A stretch of DNA of 64,000 bases, from contig CAWFEN010000014.1 in NCBI GenBank assembly GCA_963814865.1, positions 1,464,670 to 1,528,669 on the forward strand, in the 5' to 3' direction. Shown here piece after piece: positions 37,797-47,384 of this stretch (positions within the stretch are counted from its first letter, which is position 1; every line of letters begins with the position of its first letter). The translations under genes were made by a program, and so were the position numbers. Below the pieces are notes generated by a model. The model was not told the origin of the DNA and made no database searches. It saw only the letters and a program-made list of their open reading frames with translations. Origin of the DNA: AP-15 sp963814865 (GTDB lineage: Bacteria > Pseudomonadota > Alphaproteobacteria > ATCC43930 > CGMCC-115725).

Positions 37797-38414
37797 TCAC
37801 TCCAGCGGGAGTTGCACGATCAGAAAATAGCCATTTATCATCAATAAGGTAGCAAGGATCGCGAGGGTCCCGCTGAAGTTGACGAGCGCACGCGAGGCGG
37901 CGACGATCGCGACCGAGCCGAGCACGATGGCGATCTGATAGAGCGCCTCGGCGAATTCGAAATTGGGGTCCTGCGCGGTAGCGTGGTTGCGTTTAGCCTC
38001 CCACGCCTTGGCCTGGGCGAGCAGTTCCTGTTTGCCCGTGCCCGACGCCGGGTCGCTTTCATAGCGGGCGGCCTGTTCACGCCATCGCTTGATCGCCGCT
38101 ACGGTCTTGGCCTTGGCCGCTTCCGGCAGATCGGGCTGGGCCGCGAGCTGGGCTTCGAGCTGGTCGGCAAAAAGCCGGTACGCCGTCTGGCGCATGTATT
38201 TTGCCTGATAATATCCGTAGATATCCGAGGCCTGGATATTGGCGTTCAACATCACCTTGGTCGCGTGCGAGCCACCCAGCATCGTGATCGCCAGCAGCGC
38301 CGCGACGATCCCGAGATAGACCGCGGTGAACCTGCGGAACTTCTCCTCTACCCTGGCACCGGGCGCCTCGCGTTCCTCTCGTATCGCATCGGCGACCTCG
38401 CTCGGCTCCACCAT
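37797..38414 (-). CDS. DUF4337 family membrane protein
   Basis: 205 residues with a cytosolic N-terminus, one helix near residue 35 (FTAVYLGIVAALLAITML), a long hydrophilic helical middle (SDIYGYYQAKYMRQTAYRLF) and two C-terminal helices (ALYQIAIVLGSVAIVAASRA and LAILATLLMINGYFLIVQL). This order is that of the DUF4337 family, whose function is unknown. It meets the M23 peptidase gene tail to tail after two bases. ATG 38414 follows gatggagggatgg. Confidence 0.85.
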   Translation of the reverse strand: MVEPSEVADAIREEREAPGARVEEKFRRFTAVYLGIVAALLAITMLGGSHATKVMLNANIQASDIYGYYQAKYMRQTAYRLFADQLEAQLAAQPDLPEAAKAKTVAAIKRWREQAARYESDPASGTGKQELLAQAKAWEAKRNHATAQDPNFEFAEALYQIAIVLGSVAIVAASRALVNFSGTLAILATLLMINGYFLIVQLPLE

Positions 38415-38433
38415 CCCATCCCTCCATCAGGCT

Positions 38434-40224
38434 TCAGATCCGCGCCGGCGCCGCGTCGTCGATCACCAGCTGCACCGCGTCGCCGCCGCGCCAGGTGTCG
38501 CGGCGCAAATGGCCGGCAACATGGATCGCAGCGCCGCGCGTCTCGGCGAGGAAACTGCCGAGAGCGGTCCCGGCGACGCGGAACGCGATCCCGCGCAGCC
38601 GCATGCCGTCGAGCGGATCGACGAGCGCGCAGCGCAGATGCCCGCTCCCGACCGCCTCTATATGGGCGACGCGCAGATGGGGGAAGACAAAGCGCGGCTC
38701 GGGATTGGCGGCGCCAAAGGGGGCGAGCCGGTCGATGTGGCCGACCAGATCGGCCGCTGCCGCCGCGGCCGAGAGGGCGGCGTCGATGCCGAGTTCGGGA
38801 ACCAGCTTCTGATGGTCGAGGCCGTCGCCCAGCCGCCCGATCAGAAATTCGCGCAGGGCATCGAGCTGTTCCGCCGCGACGGTGAACCCTGCCGCCATCG
38901 CATGACCGCCGCCATTGATCAGGAGCCCGGCCTGGCGCGCCGCGATCACCGCCGGCCCGAGCGCCAAGCCCGCGATCGAGCGGCCCGAGCCGCGGCCGAT
39001 CCCGTCGGCAAGCGCCACGACGCAGGCCGGACGCCGATAGCGCTCCTTGAGCCGCGCCGCGACGATCCCGATCACCCCCGGATGCCAGTCCTCCGCCGCT
39101 GCGAAGGCGAGCACCGGCGCCTGTTCCGCCGCTTCGACCACGGCGATCGCCGCCGCCAGAGTGCGCGCCTCGATCTCCCGGCGCTCGCAATTGTAGCCGT
39201 CGAGCCGCGCCGCCAGCTCCGCCGCCAGCGCCGGATCATCGGTCGCCAGCAGTCGTGCGCCGAGATCCGCCTCGCCGACCCGACCCCCGGCATTGACGCG
39301 CGGCCCGAGGACAAACCCCAGATGATGGGCGTCGAGCGGCTCCCCGACGCCGGCCACCGCCGACAGCGCCATCAGCCCCAAATTGCCGCCGCGCTGCGCC
39401 ACCTTGATCCCCTGCGCGACGAACGCGCGGTTCAGCCCGGCGAGCGGGACGACGTCGCACACCGTGCCGAGCGCCACCAGGTCGAGCCAAGCGAGCAGAT
39501 CGGGCTCCGCACGGTCGCCGGCATACCAGCCGGCCTCGCGCAATGCCCGGTTGAGCGCGACGACGAGCAGAAAGGCCAGCCCGACCGCCGCCAGATTGCC
39601 ATGGGAACTTTCCTCGTCGAGCCGGTTCGGGTTGACGACCGCGACGGCACGCGGCAGCGCCGGTTCGGCGACGTGATGATCGACGACGATGATGTCGAGC
39701 CCGGCCTCGGCGGCTTCGGCGAGCGGCAGATGCGCCGTCGTGCCGCAATCGACGGTGACCACGACCCGCGCTCCCGCCGCGTGCAGACGCAACAGGGCGA
39801 GGGTGTTCGGGCCGTACCCTTCGCGAAGGCGGTCCGGCACATAAACCTGCGTCTGGACGCCGATCGCCGCGAAAAAGCGCACCAGCAGGGCCGCGGAGGT
39901 GGCGCCGTCGACGTCGTAATCGCCAAAGACGGCGATCGTCTCGCCGATGCGCACCGCACGGACGAGCCGTTCGACGGCGCGCTCCATATCGCGCAGATGC
40001 AAAGGCTCGGGCAGCTGGTCGCGCAGGCGCGGCATCAGGAACCCCGGCGCGTGGTCGAGGTCGATCCCGCGCTGGGCGAGCAGGCGCCCGACGATCTCGG
40101 GCAGTGCCAACCGCTCGGCGATCGCCTGCCCTTGCCCAACATCACCGGCGCGCTGGCGCCAGCGGCGCCCGCTCGCCGACCGCTCGACGCCGAGAAAGCC
40201 GGCGGCGCCCCCCGCGCCGTCCAT
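38434..40224 (-). CDS. recJ: Single-stranded-DNA-specific exonuclease RecJ
   Basis: A 596-residue 5'-3' exonuclease of the DHH family, used in recombination and mismatch repair. Phosphoesterase motifs are IAVFGDYDVDGATSAALLVR, VVTVDCGTTAHLPL and IIVVDHHVAEPALP. The DHHA1 domain shows SGRSIAGLALGPAVI and GLLINGGGHAMAAGFTV, followed by an OB fold. Length is normal and there is no lesion. It lies nine bases after the glpX stop, so the two are co-transcribed. Confidence 0.96.
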   Translation of the reverse strand: MDGAGGAAGFLGVERSASGRRWRQRAGDVGQGQAIAERLALPEIVGRLLAQRGIDLDHAPGFLMPRLRDQLPEPLHLRDMERAVERLVRAVRIGETIAVFGDYDVDGATSAALLVRFFAAIGVQTQVYVPDRLREGYGPNTLALLRLHAAGARVVVTVDCGTTAHLPLAEAAEAGLDIIVVDHHVAEPALPRAVAVVNPNRLDEESSHGNLAAVGLAFLLVVALNRALREAGWYAGDRAEPDLLAWLDLVALGTVCDVVPLAGLNRAFVAQGIKVAQRGGNLGLMALSAVAGVGEPLDAHHLGFVLGPRVNAGGRVGEADLGARLLATDDPALAAELAARLDGYNCERREIEARTLAAAIAVVEAAEQAPVLAFAAAEDWHPGVIGIVAARLKERYRRPACVVALADGIGRGSGRSIAGLALGPAVIAARQAGLLINGGGHAMAAGFTVAAEQLDALREFLIGRLGDGLDHQKLVPELGIDAALSAAAAAADLVGHIDRLAPFGAANPEPRFVFPHLRVAHIEAVGSGHLRCALVDPLDGMRLRGIAFRVAGTALGSFLAETRGAAIHVAGHLRRDTWRGGDAVQLVIDDAAPARI

Positions 40225-40233
40225 CTCGACGGC

Positions 40234-41223
40234 TCAGCGGGCGAGTGCCGCAAAGCTCGGCTTGCGGGTGAAGTCGTGATGCGCCTCGACATAGCGCACG
40301 GTCCCGGTTTTCGACCGCATCACCACCGAATGGGTGAAGGCCCCGCCCGAAAATCGCCGCACGCCGCGCAGCATGGTGCCGCTGGTGACCCCGGTCGCGG
40401 CGAACATCACATCGCCCGCGGCGAGATCCAACAGCTTGTATTTGCGATCGAAATCGGTGATGCCGATGCGGCTGGCGCGGCCCCGCTCGTCATCGTTGCG
40501 GAACAAGAGCCGGCCCTGCATCTGGCCGCCGATGCAGCGCAGCGCCGCCGCCGCCAGGACGCCTTCGGGCGCGCCGCCCGAGCCGACATACATGTCGATC
40601 CCGGTCTCCGGGCTCGACGTGGCGATGACGCCGCTGACGTCGCCGTCCGAAATCAGCGCGATGCGCGCGCCGGCTTCGCGCACCTTGGCGATCAGCTCGG
40701 CGTGGCGCGGCCGGTCGAGGATGCAGACGACGAGATCGGCGATCTCGGCCTTTTTCGCCTTGGCCAGGTTCTTCAGATTGGTCGCCGGCGGCTCGTCGAG
40801 ATCGACGAGGTCGTCGGGCAACCCGCCGCCGACCGCGATCTTGTCCATGTAGACGTCGGGAGCATAGAGGAAGTGGCCGGCATCGGCCATCGCGATCACG
40901 GCGAGCGCATTGGCGCCGCCTTTGGCGGTGATCGTCGTTCCTTCGAGCGGGTCGAGGGCGATATCGATCGGCGGGCCGTTCCCGGTGCCGACCTTCTCGC
41001 CGATGAATAGCATCGGCGCCTCGTCACGCTCGCCTTCGCCGATGACGACGGTGCCGTCGATGGCGAGGCCGTTGAGCGCCTCGCGCATCGCATCGACCGC
41101 GGCCTGGTCGGCGGCCTTCTCATCGCCGCGCCCCATCAGCCGCGAGGCCGAGAGCGCCGCCGCTTCGGTTACCCGCACCACCTCCAACGCCAGATTGCGA
41201 TCCATCCTCGAGGTCTCGGGCAC
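40234..41223 (-). CDS. glpX: Class II fructose-1,6-bisphosphatase
   Basis: A 329-residue gluconeogenic phosphatase acting on fructose 1,6-bisphosphate (in some bacteria also sedoheptulose bisphosphate). It shows LALEVVRVTEAAALSASRLM, the metal loop VVIGEGERDEAPMLFIGE, the DPLEGTT motif (IDIALDPLEGTTITAKGG) and SGGAPEGVLAAAALRC. The GTG at 41223 follows gaggaggaaagcc and is preferred; ATG 41205 (MDRNLALE) is the alternative used by many relatives. It lies directly upstream of recJ; hom is nearby but separated by an oppositely oriented gene. Confidence 0.94.
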   Translation of the reverse strand: MPETSRMDRNLALEVVRVTEAAALSASRLMGRGDEKAADQAAVDAMREALNGLAIDGTVVIGEGERDEAPMLFIGEKVGTGNGPPIDIALDPLEGTTITAKGGANALAVIAMADAGHFLYAPDVYMDKIAVGGGLPDDLVDLDEPPATNLKNLAKAKKAEIADLVVCILDRPRHAELIAKVREAGARIALISDGDVSGVIATSSPETGIDMYVGSGGAPEGVLAAAALRCIGGQMQGRLLFRNDDERGRASRIGITDFDRKYKLLDLAAGDVMFAATGVTSGTMLRGVRRFSGGAFTHSVVMRSKTGTVRYVEAHHDFTRKPSFAALAR

Positions 41224-41545
41224 GGCTTTCCTCCTCGTCATTTGTGAGCGGTGATGATTGGCAGAGCCAAACCGATAAACAAACCCATCGGCACAAAGCT
41301 TTACGCAGCGAGCGGCCCGGAGCCCGGCGAAGCGCGGGGCGCGGGCCGGGCGCCCGACCGATTCGGCGCCGGCCGCGAATTTCGGCCTCGGCGCAAGCGG
41401 TCGGTCCGGCATCGAACCTAAGCGTCGGGTCAGGTGCGGTCAATGCGCCGACGATGATCTTACGATGAACAAGGCGGCGCGGAATCGATATGATGATCAC
41501 CAACGCTCGCCAAAGGGCAGCCGGTCATTCGAGGGAGGAATTGAG
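41224..41545. promoter_or_regulatory. Divergent intergenic region, glpX / secreted propeller protein
   Basis: About 320 bases between divergent starts, holding the promoters of glpX-recJ and of the secreted protein. A T/G-rich tract and the pair tttgtgagcggtgatgattg stand near the glpX side, but no palindrome or -35/-10 pair is convincing. Confidence 0.4.
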
Positions 41546-42625
41546 ATGAAGCCGATCATCGCCTTGGGTCTGCTTTTCGCCGCAGCGGCCGCGATCGGCG
41601 GCGGCGGTCCAGCGACTGCCGCAGAGCCCTGCAACCCCGCAGGCAAGCTCGATTTCGTCTGCGGGCCGCTAAACTCGGAGGATCTCGTCCAGGTGCCGGG
41701 GACCGCGTGGATCGTGGCCAGCGGCATGGACGGCGGCAGCGCCGGTCCGCGCGGCGCGCTGCATCTGGTCAATACCGCAGACAAGTCGTGGAAGGTGCTG
41801 TTTCCCGACGGAAACCCTCGCATGCGATGGAGCAAGGCGGTCTACGGCGACTGCCCGAGCCCGCCCGATCTCGGCAAATTCTCCGCGCATGGCCTCAATC
41901 TGCGTCCGGGCAAAAACGGCATGGACACGCTCTATGTGGTCAATCACGGCGGCCGCGAATCGATCGAGATCTTCGCCCTTGATGCCAAGGGCGCCGAACC
42001 CATCGTGACCTGGGCCGGTTGTGCGATCATGCCGGCCCATACCTGGCCCAATGCGGTGGCGCCGCTGCCGGATGGCGGCATGGTGGTCACCGACATGTTC
42101 GATCCCCAGGATCCCAAAGCCCCGGACAAGATGGCGGCGGGCGAAAATACCGGAGCGGTCTACGAATGGCACCCGCATAAAGGCTTCACCCTTGTTCCCG
42201 GCAGCCAGATGTCGGGCGACAACGGCATCGAGGTCTCGCGCGACGGCAAATGGATCTATGTCGCGGCCTGGGGCAACAAGGCGGTGGTGCGCCTGTCGCG
42301 CGGCAGTGGGCCGGTCCGGCGCGACACTCTGCCGGTGGGCTTTCTGGCCGACAACCTGCGCTGGGCATCGGACGGACAGCTGATGGTGGCCGGGCAGGAC
42401 GTCCCGGTAAAGCAGGTATTCGGCTGCTTCCAGAGCCATGATTCGCGCTGCACGCAGCCCTGGCGCATCGTCAGATGGGACACTGCGGCGATGACCTTGA
42501 AGCCGCTGGCGAGCGAGGCCGGCAACCCGGAATTCGGTGACGCGACCACCGGTCTGCAGATCGGCGACAACATGTTCGTCGGCACCTTTCGCGGCGACCG
42601 GATCGCCTATTTCCCGCTGAAATAA
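41546..42625 (+). CDS. Secreted SMP-30/gluconolactonase-like beta-propeller protein
   Basis: 359 residues. MKPIIALGLLFAAAAAIGGG is a Sec signal peptide, probable cleavage after TAA. The mature part shows repeated strand-turn units, each with a Gly-Asp/Asn turn: LVQVPGTAWIVASGMDGG, SIEIFALDAKGAEPIVTWAG, PNAVAPLPDGGMVVTDMF and GDNGIEVSRDGKWIYVAAWG. This is the pattern of SMP-30/arylesterase six-bladed propellers, which bind calcium and hydrolyse lactones or esters. ATG 41546 follows gagggaggaattgag. It sits opposite in strand between hom and glpX, interrupting that cluster. The substrate is unknown. Confidence 0.8.
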   Translation: MKPIIALGLLFAAAAAIGGGGPATAAEPCNPAGKLDFVCGPLNSEDLVQVPGTAWIVASGMDGGSAGPRGALHLVNTADKSWKVLFPDGNPRMRWSKAVYGDCPSPPDLGKFSAHGLNLRPGKNGMDTLYVVNHGGRESIEIFALDAKGAEPIVTWAGCAIMPAHTWPNAVAPLPDGGMVVTDMFDPQDPKAPDKMAAGENTGAVYEWHPHKGFTLVPGSQMSGDNGIEVSRDGKWIYVAAWGNKAVVRLSRGSGPVRRDTLPVGFLADNLRWASDGQLMVAGQDVPVKQVFGCFQSHDSRCTQPWRIVRWDTAAMTLKPLASEAGNPEFGDATTGLQIGDNMFVGTFRGDRIAYFPLK

Positions 42626-42654
42626 GGGATCGGGTATCTAATCAAACGGAGCAG

Positions 42655-43950
42655 TTAGAAATCTTCGATGCGGATCATCCGCGGCGGTTCCAGCACGGTG
42701 TCGAGCGCTTCGATCTTGACGAGCGCCCGGCGCATCGCCGCCTCGATCGTGACATGGGTCGTCAGCACGATCGGCACGGCTTCGCCCGGTGCGCGGCCGC
42801 GCTGGATCATCGATTCCATCGACACCTGCTCGTCGCGCAGCGCCGCCGCGACATCGGCGATCACCCCCGGCTGATCGACCACCATCAACCGAATGTAATA
42901 GGCGCCCTGGTGCTGCTCGATCGGCACGCCGGGGATCGGCCGCAGATCGGCAGTAGGAATTCCGAACGGCGCGGTGCGGCGCCCGGCGGCGATGTCGACG
43001 AGATCGGCGGCGACCGCCGAAGCGGTCGGGAAGGCGCCGGCGCCGCGCCCTTGCAGCACCACCCGGCCGACGAAATCGCCCTCGGCGACGATCGCGTTGT
43101 AGACGCCCTCGACCGCTGCGATCGGCGCCGCCCGCGGCACCATGCAGGGATGCACCCGCTGCTCGAGCCCCTCCTCGGTCAGCCGGGCGATGCCGAGCAG
43201 CTTGATGCGGTAGCCGAGCTCCTCGGCAAAATCGATGTCGAGCCGCGAGACGTGCCGGATGCCCTCGGCATAGACCCCGGCAAGATCGACCGGACGGCCA
43301 AACCCGACGCTCGCCAGGATCGCCAACTTGTGCGCCGCGTCGATGCCGTCGATGTCGAAGCTCGGATCGGCCTCGGCATAGCCGAGCTTCTGCGCCTCGG
43401 CCAACACCTCGGCGAATTCGTGCGCTCTCTCGCGCATCGTCGTCAGGATATAGTTCGAGGTGCCGTTCAGGATGCCGTAGACGCGTTCGAGCCGGTTTCC
43501 GGCAAGTCCCTCGCGCAGCGCCTTGATCACCGGGATGCCGCCGGCGACCGCAGCCTCGAACGAAAGGGTCAGCCCCTTCTCCTCGGCGCGTGCGGCGAGC
43601 CGCGTCCCGTCATGCGCCATCAGCGCCTTGTTGGCGGTGACGACGTGCTTGCCGTGGTCGAGGGCGGTCTCGACGACGCGGCGGGCGATCCCCTCGGCGC
43701 CGCCGATCAGCTCGACGACGACGTCGATTTCGGGATCGGCCGCCATCGCCGCCGCATCTTCGTACCAGCGCGCCGCGGACAATTCGACGCCGCGGTCGCG
43801 GCGGCGGTCGCGCGCCGAAACCGCGGCGACGACGATCCGGCGGCCGCTGCGTTCGGCCAGCAATTCGGCCTGGCGTTGCAGTAGTTGCAGCGTGCCGGCC
43901 CCGACCGTGCCGAGACCCGCGACGGCAATCTTCAATGGCGGTTTCACCAC
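42655..43950 (-). CDS. hom: Homoserine dehydrogenase
   Basis: A 431-residue enzyme that reduces aspartate semialdehyde to homoserine for Thr, Met and Ile synthesis. NAD-binding motif: KIAVAGLGTVGAGTLQLLQ. Catalytic core: HVVTANKALMAHDG, VAGGIPVIKALREGLAGN, the family signature ADPSFDIDGIDAAHKLAILA with the catalytic Lys. The C-terminal 80 residues form an ACT domain (YYIRLMVVDQPGVIADVAAA) for feedback by threonine. No lesion. In many alphaproteobacteria this gene stands directly before glpX and recJ. Confidence 0.97.
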   Translation of the reverse strand: MVKPPLKIAVAGLGTVGAGTLQLLQRQAELLAERSGRRIVVAAVSARDRRRDRGVELSAARWYEDAAAMAADPEIDVVVELIGGAEGIARRVVETALDHGKHVVTANKALMAHDGTRLAARAEEKGLTLSFEAAVAGGIPVIKALREGLAGNRLERVYGILNGTSNYILTTMRERAHEFAEVLAEAQKLGYAEADPSFDIDGIDAAHKLAILASVGFGRPVDLAGVYAEGIRHVSRLDIDFAEELGYRIKLLGIARLTEEGLEQRVHPCMVPRAAPIAAVEGVYNAIVAEGDFVGRVVLQGRGAGAFPTASAVAADLVDIAAGRRTAPFGIPTADLRPIPGVPIEQHQGAYYIRLMVVDQPGVIADVAAALRDEQVSMESMIQRGRAPGEAVPIVLTTHVTIEAAMRRALVKIEALDTVLEPPRMIRIEDF

Positions 43951-44092
43951 GGCAACCCCGATTTAGCGTGTCTTCGAAGCGTTTGCGAAGGACGCGGAGC
44001 CGCCGCGAGCGCCGCCGCCCCGCAGCCTTGTTGTAGCCTGCGCGCTGCAAAGTTTCGACCGTTTTCCGGCGGTGGCACGCGGCCGGCGCCGC

Positions 44093-45277
44093 TCAGTGCC
44101 CGAGCAGCACCTCGGCCCGGCTTGCGCCCGATTGGCCGCCGGCCGGCGCCGCCTCGGCCAGGATCTTGTCGGACGGTATCCCGGTCTTCGTCAGCGCCGC
44201 CGCGACGGCCTGGGCGCGGTCGAGCGCGGCGCGAAAGCGGCCGAGCTGATCCGTCGCGCCGCTGCCGGCGCCGGCATAGCCGACGACGCGAACCTGCCCC
44301 GGATTCTGCCGATAAAGCGCCACGACTTTTTCGAGGGTCTGCTTGTCGCTGTCGCTGAGGTTCTGCGAAGCGGCCGCGAATTTGATTTCGGCAACCGGCG
44401 TGAAGACCGTGGGCGGGGTCGGATTTGCGCTGCTCTTGCCGGTACCCGCCACCATGGCGGTTTGGCTCGGCGCCGGGATCGGCGCCAGGACCGGCGGCGG
44501 TGGCGGCGGCTGGTAGGTCGCCGAGCCGACCGCTGCCGGCAGCGAAGCCGGGGCGGGCGGCGCCGGCAGATGAGCCGCGGCGGGCGGCGCGTTCGGCGCC
44601 GGCGGCGCGGCCGGCGGCGTCATCAAACGCGGTGGCGGTGGCGGCGGCTGGTACTGCTCGGGCGGCGGCGTCGAGGGCACCTGCGGCGATTGGAGGCTCG
44701 ATTCCATCGGTCCCGGCTCGGGCGGCTCGCCGGGCTTGCGCGGACCCTGCGCGGCAGCGGTTGCCCCGCCAGAGGGGGTAGCGGCGGGCTTGGACCCGGC
44801 CGCAGCGACGCCCGGCGCCGCGGCGGGCGGCGCCGCGATGGATGGTGTGGGTGCAGCAGCGGGCTTGGCGGAAGGCGGCTCGGGCGGCAAAGGCGGCGGG
44901 GGCGGTGGCGGCGGCGCGGAGGCCACCGAAAAGCCCGCCCGCAGCCTCTCGTCGGTGTATTTCGCGTTGGCCCGGTCGGCAATCAGGCTCTGCGTCAGCT
45001 TGTCGAGCTCGGCCTTGGTCAGTGCCTCGGTCGGCGGTGGCGGCACAGTCGCGAGGTTGGGATAGGGGGCAGCCTCGCCGGCCACCAGATTCTTGGTGTT
45101 CGGCGTCGTTGCCGGGTTGGGGTCGTCCTTGCTGACGCCGGTCAGGTCGCGCCACGCCTCGACCGGGCTGCAGGCGCCGAGCGCGACCAGCGCCATCAGG
45201 ATCGCCGGCCACAGCGCCGGCCGCCGAGCGCGCCTGCCTGCGCCGCGACGGGAGGGAGGGGCCGTGCCGATCGCCAT
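44093..45277 (-). CDS. OmpA-family outer-membrane lipoprotein with proline-rich linker
   Basis: 394 residues. An Arg-rich start, a hydrophobic stretch and the lipobox LVALGAC mark a lipoprotein attached at Cys36 or so. A 200-residue linker dominated by Pro and Ala, with runs of seven to eight prolines, spans the periplasm. The C-terminal 110 residues form an OmpA-like peptidoglycan-binding domain (IKFAAASQNLSDSDKQTLEK, VRVVGYAGAGSGATDQLG, then LDRAQAVAAALTKTGIPSDK). The canonical NxxLSxxRA motif is altered to GRFRAALDRAQA. ATG 45277 follows gggagggaggggccgtgccg. It is divergent from phaC. Confidence 0.85.
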   Translation of the reverse strand: MAIGTAPPSRRGAGRRARRPALWPAILMALVALGACSPVEAWRDLTGVSKDDPNPATTPNTKNLVAGEAAPYPNLATVPPPPTEALTKAELDKLTQSLIADRANAKYTDERLRAGFSVASAPPPPPPPPLPPEPPSAKPAAAPTPSIAAPPAAAPGVAAAGSKPAATPSGGATAAAQGPRKPGEPPEPGPMESSLQSPQVPSTPPPEQYQPPPPPPRLMTPPAAPPAPNAPPAAAHLPAPPAPASLPAAVGSATYQPPPPPPVLAPIPAPSQTAMVAGTGKSSANPTPPTVFTPVAEIKFAAASQNLSDSDKQTLEKVVALYRQNPGQVRVVGYAGAGSGATDQLGRFRAALDRAQAVAAALTKTGIPSDKILAEAAPAGGQSGASRAEVLLGH

Positions 45278-45442
45278 GACCGAGCTCCGCCGAATTGGCC
45301 GCGTTGCCGCTCCGGCGGCATGTCCTTCGGCCGCTGCACAATCGATGGCCGCTGGTGTATTAGATCCGCACCGGCGCGTCACCACATTTGAGGCCGAGGC
45401 GGCCTTGCGCCGCAGCCTCCCCGCGTCGCCGAGGAAGTGGCA

Positions 45443-47281
45443 ATGAACGACAAGACCCGCGGCAAGCCCGGCGCAGGAGGGGCGCCGTCCGGGAAAAATC
45501 AGACGGGCGACGCCGTCCTCGACCCCGCCGAGCTGTCCCGCCAGATCGCCGACATCGCCGATAAAAGCCAGCACCTCGTCGCCGAGTTCCTGACCCGGCA
45601 GGCCGCGCCCGAAGGCGTCGGGATGGCGAGCCCGCTCGCCGTCGGCGCTGCCTTTTTCGAGATGACGGCGCGGCTGATGTCGGACCCCTCGCGCCTGGTC
45701 CAGGCGCAGTTGTCGCTGTGGAGCGACTACATGACCTTGTGGCAGCGCACCGCGCAGCGATTTCTCGGCGGCAATGCCGAGCCGATGATCGCGCCGCCCA
45801 AGGGCGACCGGCGTTTTCGCGACGCCGCGTGGAACGACAACACGCTCTTCGACTTCATCAAGCAGAGCTACCTGTTGAGCGCGCGCTGGATCCAACGGAC
45901 GGTCAGCCATGTCGAAGGCATCGACGAGCGCACCGCGCGCAAGGTCGATTTCTACACGCGCCAGTTCGTCGATGCGATGGCACCCTCGAACTTTCTGCTG
46001 ACCAACCCCGAAGTGCTGCGGGCGACCATCGAAAGCCGCGGCGAGAACCTGCTGAACGGGCTGAAGAACCTGCTCGACGACCTCGAGCGCGGCAAGGGCA
46101 GGCTGCAGATCCGGATGACCGACATGGCGGCGTTCCGCATCGGCGAGAACATCGCGGTGACGCCGGGCAAGGTCGTCTACCAGAACGACCTGCTGCAACT
46201 GATCCAGTACGAGCCCACGACCGAGAACGTGAAACGCCGGCCCCTGCTGATCATCCCGCCCTGGATCAACAAGTTCTACATCCTGGACCTGCGCCCGGAC
46301 AATTCCTTCATCCGCTGGGCGGTCGGGCAGGGCCATACGGTTTTTGTCGTCTCCTGGGTCAATCCCGACGAGCGCCTGGCCGGCAAGACCTTTGACTGAT
46401 TATATGCGCGAGGGACCGCTCGCCGCACTCGATGCGATCGCACAGGCGACCGGCGAGCGCGACGCGAACGTGATCGGCTATTGCCTGGGTGGAACCCTGC
46501 TCGCCGCCACCCTCGCCTATATGGCGGTCAAGCGCGACAACCGGATCAGGAGCGCGACGTTTTTCGTCACCATGGTCGATTTCGCCGAGGCCGGAGAGCT
46601 GTCCGTCTTCATCGACGAGGAGCAGCTCCAGGCGCTCGAAGAACGGATGAACGCCAAGGGCTATCTCGAAGGCCGCGACATGGCGACCACCTTCAACATG
46701 CTGCGCGCCAACGATCTGATCTGGTCCTTCGTCGTCAACAACTATCTGCTCGGCAAATCGCCGTTCCCGTTCGACCTGCTGTACTGGAACGCCGATTCGA
46801 CGCGGATGCCGGCGGCGATGCACAGCTTTTATCTGCGCAGCATGTATCAGGAAAACCTGCTGGTCCGGCCGGGCGGCATCAGTCTCGACGGCGTGCCGAT
46901 CGATCTCGGCCGGATCAAAACGCCGGCCTTTCTGTTGTCGACGCGCGAGGATCACATCGCGCCGTGGCACTCGACCTATGCCGCGACCCAGCTCTACAAG
47001 GGCCGGTCAAGTTCGTGCTCTCGGCTTCCGGCCACATCGCCGGCGTCGTCAATCCGCCCGGCAGCAAATACGGCCATTGGGAGAACGACAAGAACCCGCC
47101 GACGCCGGAGGAATGGCTCGCCGGCGCGACCCGGCACCCCAATTCCTGGTGGCCGCTATGGGAAGGCTGGGTCGCCAAATATGCCGGCGGCGCGGTGCCC
47201 GCGCGCCACCCGGGCGACGGCCGGCTCAAACCGATCGAGGATGCCCCCGGCTCCTACGTCAAAATTCGCGCGGAGGATTGA
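45443..47281 (+). pseudogene. phaC: Class I poly(3-hydroxyalkanoate) synthase, two frameshifts
   Basis: The complete coding content of a 612-residue PhaC, which polymerises hydroxyacyl-CoA into storage granules, is present in three frame segments. 45443-46397 gives the N-terminal domain ending NPDERLAGKTFD. 46397-47000 gives the alpha/beta-hydrolase core with the lipase-like box GYCLGG (catalytic Cys) and the Asp in STREDHIAPWHS. 47000-47281 gives the His segment FVLSASGHIAGVVNPPG. An extra T near 46398 and a missing C near 47004 cause the shifts; together they cancel, so the total length is a codon multiple. As written only a truncated inactive protein would form. Confidence 0.88.
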
Positions 47282-47384
47282 CCCGCGCAAGGGGTCCGGA
47301 TCGGCTTACGTCTGGTTGATCAGCCTCAATGAAGGGTGGTAAGGTTTGGATGTTGCGGCAAAAAAATCACCCTGGAGGCCTCCG

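Noticed and set aside
38326..41010. Rightward open frame of 894 codons opposite recJ and glpX
   Set aside because: It is the antisense of two well-recognised enzymes. High GC at third positions leaves long antisense frames; the translation is Arg/Gln/His-rich with no family features.
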